64,000 bases of DNA from 66-474 sp051954935 (GCA_051954935.1 JBQCHG010000055.1:1-64000), one strand, 5' to 3'. Shown: positions 43,014 to 52,137, counted from the first letter of the stretch. Notes: generated by a model not told the origin, from the sequence alone. Numbers and translations: made by a program.

Positions 43014-45041
43014 GTGCAGGCCCAGGCAAGCCACCGTTGCGCCGTCTTCGCGTTGATCGCCATGCTGGCGGTCTTCGCGCCCGCGCACGCCGGAATCCGC
43101 GTGCAGGCAGATTCATTGGAACTGCCAGGCGCAACGCTGAAAGGCGTGCAGGCCGGTCTCGCCCCCGGTCCGGACGGCCGCCCGCAGTTGCAGTTGCATG
43201 CTGCGCAGGTGAGCTTGCCCGCGCTCGGCTGGAAGGATGTCGCGCTCGATCTCTCCGGCGTGCCCGTTCGCACCGGGGCCAATGCCTGGCAACTGGACGG
43301 CCAGCTTGCGGTTTCGCACGCGCCCGGCAATGCGCTGAGCGCGGCCAAGGTGAGTGTGGCGGTGGATACCGACGCCGGTTCGCTCGACATCCATTTCGAC
43401 CAGCGCGATACCGCGCTGCGCGTGCTCATGCCGCTGGACCAGCCCACGCATCTGTCGGTGAGCCTGAAGGGCCTGCCACTCGCCTGGTTGCAGGGCGTGC
43501 TGGCAAATGCCTGGGCTGGCGGGCGCGTGACCGGCGGAACCCTGCAAGGCGACCTCGCTCTGGACATGCCGGCGCAAGGCGCGCAGATCTCCGGCAAGGT
43601 CGCGCTCGCCAATGGCGGTTTCGACTCGAAAGCGGGCACGCTCGCCGGCCAGCAGATCGGCTTGCGCGGCACCTTCAGCCTGGACACGAATCCTGCGCAG
43701 ACGCGTTTCAGTTTCGACGGCTCGCTGGACGGCGGGCAGATGCTGCTCGGTCCGCTGTACGCGCAGCTGCCGTCTCACAGCGCGCAACTGCAGCTAGCGG
43801 GTCGGGTGGATGCGCAAGGCATCGCGATCGACGGGCTGCATTTCGACGACGGCGATGCCTTGAGCCTTGGCGGCAGTCTCGCGTTCGATGCGAAGGACAA
43901 TCTCGCGGCGCTGGATTTCCGGCGCTTCCAGGCGCGGCTGCCTGGCGCCTACACGCGTTACGGCAGTTCGTGGCTGGCGACGCTCGGCTGGAAGGACCTC
44001 ACCACGAGCGGCAGCCTGAGCGGCTCCATTGCGATGGCCAGGGGCGTGCCGCAGAACTTCGACATGCACGCGAGCAACGTCTCGATCGACGATGGCGGCG
44101 GCCGCATCGCGCTGTCCGGCTTGAACGGCGAGCTGGATTGGGATGCGCAAGCCGCGCGTCCGGCCAGCATGCTGTCGTGGCAGTCGCTGGCGTTCTACAA
44201 GCTGCCGTTCGGCGCGGCGTCGTTGCACTTCAAGAGCGACGCCGGCGCGCTGTCGTTGTCGGATCCGGTGCAATTGTCCCTGCTGGGCGGCACGTTTTCG
44301 TTGCAGAACCTGGTCTGGCGGCCGGCGGCGGAAAAGCAGGATCGGCTCAATGCCTCGTTCGCGGTCAGCGGCATCGATGTGCCTTCGCTGTGCAAGCTGT
44401 TCGGCTGGCCGCAGTTCCCCGGCACGCTGGGCGGCGCGGTGCCGGGTCTGCGTTACAGCGGAGACAAGGTCATGCTGGAAGGTGGCCTGTCACTGCACGT
44501 GTTCGACGGCTTCGTGGACGTGACCAGCCTGGCGCTGGAGCAACCGTTCGGCATCGCGCCGGTGCTGGCCGCCGACATCGACCTGAAGCAACTCGATCTC
44601 GCGCAACTGACCAGCGTGTTCGATTTCGGGTCGATCACCGGCAAGCTGGATGGCACGATCCACAATCTCAAACTCGTGAACTGGCAGCCGGTCGCCTTCG
44701 ACGCCTCGCTGCACGCCGACGGGGGCGGACGCATCAGCCAGCGCGCGTTGAAGAGCTTGACCCAGGTCGGTGGCGGCGGAATCGCCGCCGGGTTGCAGGG
44801 ACTGGCACTGAACCTGTTCAAGACCTTCGGCTACTCGAGGATCGGCCTCTCCTGCGTGCTGCGCGCGCAGGTGTGCACGATGGGCGGCGTCGAGCCGAGC
44901 GCCGATGGTGGCTACACTATCGTCGATGGCAGCGGATTGCCGCATATCTCGGTGATCGGCCACCAGCGCGAGGTGGACTGGCCCACGCTGGTGGACCGCC
45001 TGAAGAGCGCAACCGAAAACGGCGGGCCGGTGGTGCAGTGA
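43014..45041 (+). CDS. ydbH: YdbH-like AsmA-related envelope protein
   Basis: 675 residues with GTG start and signal peptide (ends FAPAHA near residue 26). Almost entirely beta-strand repeats of the AsmA/TamB/YdbH bridge-like type, such as KVALANGGFDSKAGTLAGQQIGL, LSLGGSLAFDAKDNLAALDFR; the C-terminal domain (FDFGSITGKLDGTIHNLKLVNWQPVAF in outline, then ALKSLTQVGGGGI) matches the YdbH dicarboxylate-transport-like domain. In E. coli YdbH works with lipoprotein YnbE and YdbL in phospholipid transfer to the outer membrane. Here the next gene is YdbL-like and carries a lipobox. Strong operon candidate. Confidence 0.82.
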   Translation: MQAQASHRCAVFALIAMLAVFAPAHAGIRVQADSLELPGATLKGVQAGLAPGPDGRPQLQLHAAQVSLPALGWKDVALDLSGVPVRTGANAWQLDGQLAVSHAPGNALSAAKVSVAVDTDAGSLDIHFDQRDTALRVLMPLDQPTHLSVSLKGLPLAWLQGVLANAWAGGRVTGGTLQGDLALDMPAQGAQISGKVALANGGFDSKAGTLAGQQIGLRGTFSLDTNPAQTRFSFDGSLDGGQMLLGPLYAQLPSHSAQLQLAGRVDAQGIAIDGLHFDDGDALSLGGSLAFDAKDNLAALDFRRFQARLPGAYTRYGSSWLATLGWKDLTTSGSLSGSIAMARGVPQNFDMHASNVSIDDGGGRIALSGLNGELDWDAQAARPASMLSWQSLAFYKLPFGAASLHFKSDAGALSLSDPVQLSLLGGTFSLQNLVWRPAAEKQDRLNASFAVSGIDVPSLCKLFGWPQFPGTLGGAVPGLRYSGDKVMLEGGLSLHVFDGFVDVTSLALEQPFGIAPVLAADIDLKQLDLAQLTSVFDFGSITGKLDGTIHNLKLVNWQPVAFDASLHADGGGRISQRALKSLTQVGGGGIAAGLQGLALNLFKTFGYSRIGLSCVLRAQVCTMGGVEPSADGGYTIVDGSGLPHISVIGHQREVDWPTLVDRLKSATENGGPVVQ

Positions 45042-45112
45042 TACGTTGTCCTCGCCGGCACTGCCACGCCGGCACGCTGGTGAAAACTTTGCAGCGACCA
45101 AGGAGATTCGAA

Positions 45113-45745
45113 ATGCGCAAGCTCATGTTGACCCTCATCGGCGCCACCGCGCTGCTGGCCGGCTGCGTCACCATCAACGTCTACTTTCCCGCCGCCGCCG
45201 CACAGAAGGCCGCGGAGAAATTCATCGGCAACGTGATCGGGCCCGAAACGCAGCCGCAGGGCCAACCCCCGCAGCAGCAGAACCCGCAGCAGCCCGCGAG
45301 CGGCGGATCATCCGGCGAGAGTGGCGGCATGCCGTTGGCCGCGCGCGTGCTGAATGCGCTGATCCCTGCCGCGAACGCCGCGGAACCCCAGCCCAACATC
45401 AGGATCCAGACGCCGGAGATCGAGGCGATCCAGGCGCGCATGCGCGATCGTTACCACAGTTCGATGGAGGCGCTGCTGGATTCCGGCGCGGTCGGCTTCA
45501 CCCATGACGGCATGGTCGCGGTGCACGATGCGTCCAGGGCGCCGCTTTCGCAGCGCGCGCAGATGAATTCGGTCGTGGCCGACGAGAATCGCGATCGCGC
45601 GGCGGTGTATCGGCAGATCGCCATCGCCAACGGCCACCCGGATTGGGAAAAGCAGATCCAGCAGAGCTTCGCCAAGCAGTGGATAGATCGCGCGCATGCG
45701 GGCTGGTACTACCAGAACGCTGCCGGAATCTGGGTCAAGAAATAG
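45113..45745 (+). CDS. DUF1318 (YdbL-like) lipoprotein, perhaps a YnbE-YdbL fusion
   Basis: 210 residues. Lipoprotein signal with lipobox LLAGC, then TINVYFPAAAAQKAAEKFIGNVIG, a Gln/Pro/Gly/Ser-rich linker, a second hydrophobic stretch (LNALIPAANAAEP), and a DUF1318 domain from about 100 (EIEAIQARMRDRYHSSMEALLDSGAVGF) ending GWYYQNAAGIWVKK, close to the YdbL end. In E. coli the lipoprotein YnbE and the soluble YdbL are separate genes after ydbH. The lipobox plus the YdbL domain suggests both roles in one protein (inference). AAGGAG 7 bases upstream fixes the start. Confidence 0.82.
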   Translation: MRKLMLTLIGATALLAGCVTINVYFPAAAAQKAAEKFIGNVIGPETQPQGQPPQQQNPQQPASGGSSGESGGMPLAARVLNALIPAANAAEPQPNIRIQTPEIEAIQARMRDRYHSSMEALLDSGAVGFTHDGMVAVHDASRAPLSQRAQMNSVVADENRDRAAVYRQIAIANGHPDWEKQIQQSFAKQWIDRAHAGWYYQNAAGIWVKK

Positions 45746-45768
45746 AACCTTTGCGGCTTGTACAATGA

Positions 45769-45802
45769 CGAAGCCCGGACGCACGATCCGGGCTTCGTTT
45801 TT
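45769..45802 (+). terminator. Terminator ending 6 bases before rlmD
   Basis: CGAAGCCCGGA-CGCACGA-TCCGGGCTTCG (11-bp perfect stem) followed by five T. It ends the ydbH-DUF1318 transcript and occupies the rlmD ribosome-binding region. Confidence 0.88.
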
Positions 45803-45807
45803 CCGAG

Positions 45808-47109
45808 ATGCCCCAGATCACCTTCGAAACCGAGATTTCCGACCTCAGCCACGACGGTCGTGGCGTGGCGCACGTGGAAGGCAAGGCCGTGTTCGTGGCC
45901 GATGCACTGCCGGGCGAGCGCGTGTGCGCACGGATCGTGCGCAAGCATCGCCATTTCAACGAGGCGCAAACCGAAGAGGTGCTGCGCGCTTCGTCGCAGC
46001 GCGTGGCGCCGCGTTGCATCCACTACGGCGTGTGCGGCGGCTGCGCGTTGCAGCATCTGGAAGCGGGCGCGCAGATCGAGGCCAAGCAGCGCGTCCTGGC
46101 GGAGAACTTTGCGCGGATCGGCAAGGTGGAGCCGGAGCGCTGGTTGCCGCCGCTCGCCGCCGGACCATGGGGCTATCGCCGTCGCGGCCGGCTCTCGGTC
46201 AAGCACGTGCCGAATAAGGGCAAGACGCTCGTGGGCTTCCGCGAGCGCGATCCGCGTTTCGTGGCCGATCTCTCGCGCTGCGAGGTGCTGCACCCGGCGC
46301 TCGGCTCGAAGCTGGATGCGCTGGGGGCGTTGCTGAATTCCATGGAAGGCGCGGCCATGATTCCGCAGATCGAATTTGCCGCGGGCGACGGGACGCTCGC
46401 GTTGGTGTTCAGGCATCTGGCTCCGCTGTCGCCAGCCGATCGCGAGAAGCTGATCGCGTTCGGGCACGAGCACCATTTCACGATCCTGTTGCAGCCCGGT
46501 GGCAACGACAGCGTGCACGCGCTGTATCCCGGACACGTGCAATTGCATTACAGGCTGGACGAATACGGTCTCGACCTGCAGTTCGAGCCGCTCGATTTTG
46601 TTCAGGTCAATCCGGAATTGAACAAGCGGATGATTGCGCACGCGCTGGAACTGCTCGATCCGCAGCCCACCGATCGCGTGCTGGACCTTTTCTGCGGCCT
46701 GGGGAATTTCTCGCTGCCGATCGCCCGCCGCGCCGGCTTCGTGTGCGGAGTGGAAGGCGAAGCCGGCCTGATCGCGCGCGCGCGCGACAATGCGACGCGC
46801 AACGGAATCACCCACGCGGAATTCGTGGTCGGCGATCTTGCGCTGGATCCGCGCGGCGCGCCGTGGGCGCGCGCCGAATGGCACAAGTGGCTACTGGATC
46901 CGCCGCGCACCGGCGCAGCCGGTGTGCTGGAACACCTGCCCGGAAAATCGGTACGGCGCGTGGTGTACGTGTCCTGCCATCCCGGTTCGCTGGCCCGCGA
47001 CGCCGGCACGCTGGTGCAGCGGCACGGCTTCACGCTGTCCGCCGCCGGCGTGATGGACATGTTTCCGCATACTGCGCATGTGGAATCCATCGCCTTGTTC
47101 CAAAGATGA
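45808..47109 (+). CDS. rlmD: 23S rRNA (uracil-1939-C5)-methyltransferase RlmD
   Basis: A 433-residue SAM- and 4Fe-4S-dependent methyltransferase of the RumA family. TRAM domain at about 1-60. Cluster ligands C70, C76, C79 (PRCIHYGVCGGC) and C158 (DLSRCEVLHP). Methyltransferase motif VLDLFCGLGNFSLPIA, with the DPPRTG block and catalytic Cys in YVSCHPGSLARD. The ATG at 45808 agrees with the family N terminus. A transcription terminator ends 6 bases earlier, so its own promoter or readthrough is needed; TACAAT at 45761 may contribute. Confidence 0.93.
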   Translation: MPQITFETEISDLSHDGRGVAHVEGKAVFVADALPGERVCARIVRKHRHFNEAQTEEVLRASSQRVAPRCIHYGVCGGCALQHLEAGAQIEAKQRVLAENFARIGKVEPERWLPPLAAGPWGYRRRGRLSVKHVPNKGKTLVGFRERDPRFVADLSRCEVLHPALGSKLDALGALLNSMEGAAMIPQIEFAAGDGTLALVFRHLAPLSPADREKLIAFGHEHHFTILLQPGGNDSVHALYPGHVQLHYRLDEYGLDLQFEPLDFVQVNPELNKRMIAHALELLDPQPTDRVLDLFCGLGNFSLPIARRAGFVCGVEGEAGLIARARDNATRNGITHAEFVVGDLALDPRGAPWARAEWHKWLLDPPRTGAAGVLEHLPGKSVRRVVYVSCHPGSLARDAGTLVQRHGFTLSAAGVMDMFPHTAHVESIALFQR

Positions 47110-47210
47110 GGACTCGTCGAGGGCCCCCTGCGAGGGCGGGGACCGACTGATAGCTGCACGCGCACACGCGATCCGGCATCATGCGCGTTTGCTTTGCACG
47201 GGACTCCTCC

Positions 47211-48227
47211 ATGCTGGTCATCGGCCTCGAAGGCCTTGAACTCACCGACAACGACAGGCGCCGCCTGCGCGCGCGGGAAGTCAGCGGCGCGATCCTGTTC
47301 TCGCGCAACTATGCATCACGCACTCAGCTTGGCGAGCTGGTCGCTGCGATCCGCGCCGAGCGCGACGAACCGTTCCCGATCTGCGTGGATCAGGAAGGCG
47401 GCCCGGTGCAGCGCTTTCGTTCGGACGGGTTCACGCGCTTGCCGCCACTGGCGCGCATCGGCGAACTCTACGAACGCGATTGCGCGGCCGCCGTGCGCAT
47501 GGCCGAAATGCACGCCTGGGTGATGGCGAGCGAATTGCGCGCCAACGACGTGGACTTGTCTTTCGCGCCGGTGATGGACCTGGCGCGGGGCAATCGCATC
47601 ATCGGAGAGCGAGCCTTCCATGCCGATCCGCAGGTTGTCTCGGAACTCGGCGCGGCCTACCTGCGCGGCATGCGGCTCGCAGGCATGGCTGCGACGCTCA
47701 AGCACTTCCCCGGCCACGGCACCGTGGTCGAGGACACGCACATCGAACCCGCAACCGATCCGCGCGACCTGGATGCGCTTCGCGCGACCGACCTGATTCC
47801 GTTCGCGGACGGCTTCGACGCGGGTGCCGAAGCGGTGATGCTGGCACATGTCACGTACCCCGAGGTGGACGCGCTGCCCGCCGGCTATTCGAAGGTCTGG
47901 ATCGAGGACGTGCTGCGCGGCGAACTCGGATTCGGAGGCGTCGTGTTCAGCGACGACATCGGCATGGCCGCAGCGGAATCGGCCGGTGGCGTGAACGCGC
48001 GCGTGAACGCGCATCTGGACGCCGGCTGCGATCTGGTTCTGGTGTGCGCGCCGAAGCTGGTGGACGAGGCGATCGAGTCGGTGCGCGGCCGCGGGCCGTG
48101 CTCGCCTGGACGCGTGCGCACGCTTTGCGGTGCGGTCGCGGGTACGTGGCAGGCGCTGATGGACAACCCGCAGCACGCGAATTTCATTGCGGCCTTGCGC
48201 ACGCTCGACGTGGAGCCTGCCGCGTGA
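47211..48227 (+). CDS. nagZ: Beta-N-acetylglucosaminidase NagZ
   Basis: A 338-residue glycoside hydrolase family 3 enzyme that removes GlcNAc from anhydro-muropeptides in peptidoglycan recycling (cytosol); it also sets AmpC inducer levels. Starts MLVIGLEGLELTDND; SGAILFSRNY, CVDQEGGPVQRF, and the catalytic His-Asp loop KHFPGHGTVVEDTH; the nucleophile Asp lies in VVFSDDIGM. The ATG at 47211 suits the family; an ATG at 47181 adds 10 residues. Couples to the hpt gene by GTGA. Confidence 0.93.
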   Translation: MLVIGLEGLELTDNDRRRLRAREVSGAILFSRNYASRTQLGELVAAIRAERDEPFPICVDQEGGPVQRFRSDGFTRLPPLARIGELYERDCAAAVRMAEMHAWVMASELRANDVDLSFAPVMDLARGNRIIGERAFHADPQVVSELGAAYLRGMRLAGMAATLKHFPGHGTVVEDTHIEPATDPRDLDALRATDLIPFADGFDAGAEAVMLAHVTYPEVDALPAGYSKVWIEDVLRGELGFGGVVFSDDIGMAAAESAGGVNARVNAHLDAGCDLVLVCAPKLVDEAIESVRGRGPCSPGRVRTLCGAVAGTWQALMDNPQHANFIAALRTLDVEPAA

Positions 48228-48781
48228 GCGCCGCGCCTTCCGAACTGTCGGCGGCATTGCAATCGGCGCGGGTCGTCCATGATCGCGTGGTGATCGAGGC
48301 CGCGATCGCGCGCATGGGCGCGCAGATCACCCGCGCGTTGGAGGGTGAACGCGCGTTGTTCCTGACCGTGCTGCATGGCGGACTGATGTTCGCCGGTCCG
48401 CTCGCGCTGGCGATCGGCTGCGACCTGGAGTTCGATTACGTGCACGCGACGCGCTATCGCGGAGGCACGCGTGGCGGCGAACTGCACTGGCTGCGCAAGC
48501 CGCTATCGGTGATGCGTGGGCGCACCGTGATCCTGGCCGATGACATTCTGGATGAAGGCCACACGCTCGCGGCGCTGCGCGATGCCTGTCTCGCCGAAGG
48601 CGCCCGTCGCGTGCTGATCGCGGCGCTCTGCGAAAAGCGCCACGAGCGCCGCGTGCCCGGGCTTGCCGCTGATTTCGTCGGCGTGCAGGTGCCGGATCGC
48701 TACGTGTTCGGCTATGGCATGGATTATCACGAGCAGGGACGGAATCTGCCTGCGATTTATGCACTCGCGGAGTGGACATGA
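48224..48781 (+). CDS. hpt: Hypoxanthine-guanine phosphoribosyltransferase
   Basis: A 185-residue purine salvage enzyme making IMP/GMP from hypoxanthine or guanine and PRPP. PRPP loop VILADDILDEGHTLAAL; flexible-loop region RYRGGTRGGELHWL; base-binding end with DRYVFGYGMDYHEQGRNLPAIYAL. GTG start in a GTGA overlap with nagZ. Its stop overlaps the next ATG (ATGA). It can use the hypoxanthine released from methylthioinosine by its downstream neighbour. Confidence 0.88.
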   Translation: MSAAPSELSAALQSARVVHDRVVIEAAIARMGAQITRALEGERALFLTVLHGGLMFAGPLALAIGCDLEFDYVHATRYRGGTRGGELHWLRKPLSVMRGRTVILADDILDEGHTLAALRDACLAEGARRVLIAALCEKRHERRVPGLAADFVGVQVPDRYVFGYGMDYHEQGRNLPAIYALAEWT

Positions 48782-49524
48782 CCGTTGATCTCGCCATTAT
48801 CGGCGGCACCGGGCTGTATGCCTTCCCGGGACTGGCCGACATCCAACGCCGCGAGGTGGACACGCGCTGGGGCGCGCCATCCGCGCCGATCGTGACCGGC
48901 ATGATCGCCGGCAAGCGTGTGGCGTTCCTGGCGCGGCACGGCGAATCGCACAGCTTGGCGCCGCACCGGATCAACTATCGCGCCAACATCGCCGCATTGC
49001 ACGAACTCGGCGTGCGCCGAGTGGTGGGCGTGAACGCGGTGGGCGGCATTCGCGCCGACATGGGACCGCGCGCGCTGGTCGTTCCGGATCAACTGATCGA
49101 CTACACCTGCGGCCGGCCGTCGAGTTTCTGCGACTGGGAAGGCGAGGCGGTGTTGCACGTTGATTTCAGCGAACCCTACAGCGCCTCGCTGCGCCTCGGG
49201 TTACTCGAAGCCGCACGCAAGGCCGGCGCGCCCGTCGTGGACGGCGGCTGCTACGCCGCCACGCAAGGTCCGCGACTGGAAACCAACGCGGAAATCGAGC
49301 GCCTGCGCCGCGACGGTTGCGATCTGGTCGGCATGACCGGCATGCCGGAAGCGGCGCTCGCGCGCGAGCTGGGCATCGAGTACGCATGCCTGGCGGTGGT
49401 GGCGAACTGGGCTGCCGGTTGCGACCCTTGCGCGGCGGTGATCAGCCTCGAAGAAATCCACGCGCACCTTGCGGCCGCGACCGCACAGGTGCCATCCGTC
49501 ATTGCGGCGCTGCTCAACACCTGA
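48778..49524 (+). CDS. S-methyl-5'-thioinosine phosphorylase
   Basis: A 248-residue purine nucleoside phosphorylase family enzyme. Phosphate-binding GGTGLYAFPGL, HGESHSLAPHRINYRANI, and signature GCYAATQGPRLETNAEI, GMTGMPEAALARELGIEYACLAVVANWAAG. In Pseudomonas the nagZ neighbour of this type prefers methylthioinosine, made by deaminating methylthioadenosine from polyamine and homoserine-lactone synthesis; it yields hypoxanthine and methylthioribose-1-phosphate. Preference over methylthioadenosine is inferred from context. The ATG at 48778 lies in the ATGA overlap. Confidence 0.85.
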   Translation: MTVDLAIIGGTGLYAFPGLADIQRREVDTRWGAPSAPIVTGMIAGKRVAFLARHGESHSLAPHRINYRANIAALHELGVRRVVGVNAVGGIRADMGPRALVVPDQLIDYTCGRPSSFCDWEGEAVLHVDFSEPYSASLRLGLLEAARKAGAPVVDGGCYAATQGPRLETNAEIERLRRDGCDLVGMTGMPEAALARELGIEYACLAVVANWAAGCDPCAAVISLEEIHAHLAAATAQVPSVIAALLNT

Positions 49525-49630
49525 CGCGTGCTGGACGGCACGCATCCGCAACGAGGCTCTTGCATCGCGCCGGTTCCTGTGGCGTACTCAGGTTGCGCTG
49601 GGGTGGCGCCTGGGGAATGGGGTTTTCGCA

Positions 49631-49858
49631 ATGGCTTTCGGTACGGTCAAGTGGTTCAACGACGCCAAGGGCTTCGGTTTCATCGCGCCCGAGGACGGTG
49701 GCGACGATGTGTTCGTACATTACTCTGCGATCAATGCGCAGGGTTTCCGCAGCCTGCAGCAGGGACAGCGGGTCAGCTTTGAAATCGTGCAGGGGCCCAA
49801 GGGCAAGCAGGCCGCGGCGGTGACGCCGCAAGCCGGTGCGCCTGTCGACGCGGCCTGA
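49631..49858 (+). CDS. Cold-shock domain protein (CspA family)
   Basis: 75 residues, a single cold-shock OB-fold. RNP1 is GFGFI and RNP2 DVFVHY; the start MAFGTVKWFNDAKGFGFIA is typical. It binds single-stranded nucleic acid and melts RNA structure. The C-terminal tail is Ala/Pro-rich. The leader of at least 100 bases after the phosphorylase gene could act as a temperature-sensing 5' UTR, but no classical cold box is visible. Confidence 0.93.
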   Translation: MAFGTVKWFNDAKGFGFIAPEDGGDDVFVHYSAINAQGFRSLQQGQRVSFEIVQGPKGKQAAAVTPQAGAPVDAA

Positions 49859-49943
49859 ACGCACGCACGGTTAGCTGAGTGACGCACGGCGGCGTGGATT
49901 GCGCCGCTCGTGCGCCGAAGCGCATGGGGAGGCGTATCGCTCG

Positions 49944-51995
49944 TCAAGCGCAAGGGTCCCGCGTGCGCCGTAGCTCGTGCAACAGCGTCGCGAATTCGGT
50001 TGCCTGGAGAGGTGCATTGCACAGCTTCAGCTTGACTTTCTCCCGCAGCGCGGCGCGTGATTGGCGCAATGTTTCGATGTCGCCGGCCAGTGACACGGCA
50101 CGCGCAACGTAGTCGTCCGCATTGGATGCCACCCATTGCGGCCGCTCCAGCCTCCACAACAGACTGGCCGTTTGTCGGCTGACCACGCTCCAGCCTGGCA
50201 GGGTGATCACCGGAACGCCCATCCAGAGTGCGTCGCAGCTCGTGGTGCATCCGGAAAAAGGGAAGGGATCGAGGGCGATATCCGCGCGGCGATAGGCCTG
50301 CAACAAGCTCAAATAGGGCTGATGGCCATGCAACAGCAGCCGATCCGGATCGATACCGCGCTGCTCAAAACGGCGGCGCAAATAGTTCGCGGCGAGATCG
50401 TCCTGCAATGCGCGTGCACCAACCATGAGCCGGGCATCCGGTACCTGCCCCAGAATGCGGCACCACGCATCCACGACGGCAGCATTGAGTTTGGCGATCC
50501 GGTTGAAGGATACGAAAGTCGGTGCCCCGTCACCTTCATGCTCGGTGGAAAGGGTCGCAGGTGGTGTGTAGCAGAAGCGGCCGCTTGGAAGACGTAGCAG
50601 ACGCTCGCTGAAAACCTGGGGCGAATCCTCGGGGCTGAGCCAGGGATCGCTGATCCAGCCGTCCATGTTGGGCAAGGCGGTCGAATCGAAGTAATCGAGC
50701 CAGCACAACTGAATGGGGGCGACGCGTTGCGCCAGCACTCGCGGTCGCCCGAACGGCGCGTGACCCGCGAGGTCGATGAGCACGTCCAGCCGCAGTTCCC
50801 GCAGTCGCTCGAGAAGAGCTTCGTCCTCCATCCCCTCCAGATTGACCACGTCGTCTGCCAGCGATTCGATTTCCGTCGTGCAGGCGTCGGCCGCCCCACC
50901 GAGCTTGATCACCACATGATGATGACTGGTTCGATCGAAAGCGTGCAGCAATCCGGTGAAGAAGCGTGCGACGGGTCCTTCGCCGAAGCGCGGTGAAATC
51001 CACCCTAGGCGCGTGCGCGCAGTGTCCGAGGGAGTGCAGATAAAGGGCGTGCCGAATGGAGATGCATGGCGTCGAGCCCAGGCGGCATGATCCGCATGGA
51101 TCATTTCCGGGGTCAACGAGGGGTGGTAGTGCTCCACGACCAGGAAGCGCTGCTCGTCAATCGCATCCAGCGAACCCCGCTCCACCAACTCGCGGTAAAT
51201 CGCAAGTCCTTCCTCGACATCGCCTCGATCGATCAGGCTGATCGCCCGCATTTGCAAAGGAGTGACGGCTTCCGGCCGGAGATCATGCGCACGATCGGCC
51301 CATGCCAGTGCTTCGGCGGCGCGATCGGCCGCGTACAGCGCACCGGCGAGACTCATGACGCACGGGTAGTCCCCTGAGTGCTGGTTGCCGAGTTCGCGCA
51401 ACAATGCCAGGCGGGCCTGATCCTCACCGGCTGCCCCAAGCACCGCGGCCACCCCGCGAGCCAGACCTGGCGCGGCAAGCAACACCGGATCCAGTGCCAG
51501 CGCGAGTGCGCCATCGGCATCCCCGAGCCCGAGGGTGCAACGTGCACGTAATGCGCGCATAGGCGCAGCGCCCGGCTCTTGCGCCAATACCTCCAAGGCA
51601 GCGTTTATCGCTTCCTGCCAACGCCGTTGCGCTTCCAGCGCTCCGGCAAGATCGCAACGGGCACGCAAACTGCCAGCATCCCGTTGCAATGCAAGGCGTG
51701 CGGCGCTTTCGGCTTCGGCCGGCCGGCCACTCACGAGAAGGAGATGGGCATGCAGTTCAAGGGCACGCACGTCCTGCGGGGCAATGCGGATCGCGTGCTC
51801 GACAGCGCTCAAGGCCCTCGTCAGATCGCCCGATTGAAAATGAAGGGCGGCCAGCAGTACGTGCGGCAACGATTCGCGCGGGCGTTCGTTGCCCAGATTG
51901 GCGAGGGCCGCGATGGCTTCCTGCAAAGCGCCACCTTGTGCAAGCCTCAAGGCGGTGTCTACGCGAAGCGACCAGGAATCCGATACGACGGGCAT
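49944..51995 (-). CDS. TPR protein with O-GlcNAc transferase-like catalytic domain
   Basis: About 683 residues. Residues 1-300 are TPR repeats, for example SGDLTRALSAVEHAIRIAPQDVRALELHAHLLLVSGRPAEAE in outline. The C-terminal half is a GT41/SPINDLY-like GT-B domain: RTRLGWISPRFGEGPVARFF, LDVLIDLAGHAPFGRP, QLCWLDYFDSTALPNMDGWISD, FVSFNRIAKLNAAVVDAWCRIL, DPFPFSGCTTSCDALWMGVPVITLPG. A soluble transferase that glycosylates proteins (perhaps flagellin or adhesin) with a UDP-sugar; target unknown. The start at 51995 is tentative; an upstream ATG at 52067 adds 24 residues with two Cys. Stands alone. Confidence 0.8.
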   Translation of the reverse strand: MPVVSDSWSLRVDTALRLAQGGALQEAIAALANLGNERPRESLPHVLLAALHFQSGDLTRALSAVEHAIRIAPQDVRALELHAHLLLVSGRPAEAESAARLALQRDAGSLRARCDLAGALEAQRRWQEAINAALEVLAQEPGAAPMRALRARCTLGLGDADGALALALDPVLLAAPGLARGVAAVLGAAGEDQARLALLRELGNQHSGDYPCVMSLAGALYAADRAAEALAWADRAHDLRPEAVTPLQMRAISLIDRGDVEEGLAIYRELVERGSLDAIDEQRFLVVEHYHPSLTPEMIHADHAAWARRHASPFGTPFICTPSDTARTRLGWISPRFGEGPVARFFTGLLHAFDRTSHHHVVIKLGGAADACTTEIESLADDVVNLEGMEDEALLERLRELRLDVLIDLAGHAPFGRPRVLAQRVAPIQLCWLDYFDSTALPNMDGWISDPWLSPEDSPQVFSERLLRLPSGRFCYTPPATLSTEHEGDGAPTFVSFNRIAKLNAAVVDAWCRILGQVPDARLMVGARALQDDLAANYLRRRFEQRGIDPDRLLLHGHQPYLSLLQAYRRADIALDPFPFSGCTTSCDALWMGVPVITLPGWSVVSRQTASLLWRLERPQWVASNADDYVARAVSLAGDIETLRQSRAALREKVKLKLCNAPLQATEFATLLHELRRTRDPCA

Positions 51996-52137
51996 AAGGC
52001 AGCAGATCGAAGTAGTCGAAATACGCGCAAAGGATAGCTCTGTACAACATGCAAGCGTGCGCTTCATCGGCCGATAACACCACGCGCGCTAAGGTTCGCT
52101 CCGCCCGAATCGGGCGATATGGAGTCAGGTAAAGGTC

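Noticed and set aside
42788..45745. A 985-codon open frame on the plus strand spanning the ydbH region
   Set aside because: Most of it is Arg/Gly-rich out-of-frame translation of ydbH, which has a signal peptide and beta repeats in another frame. Only its last 210 codons (45113-45745) are a real gene.
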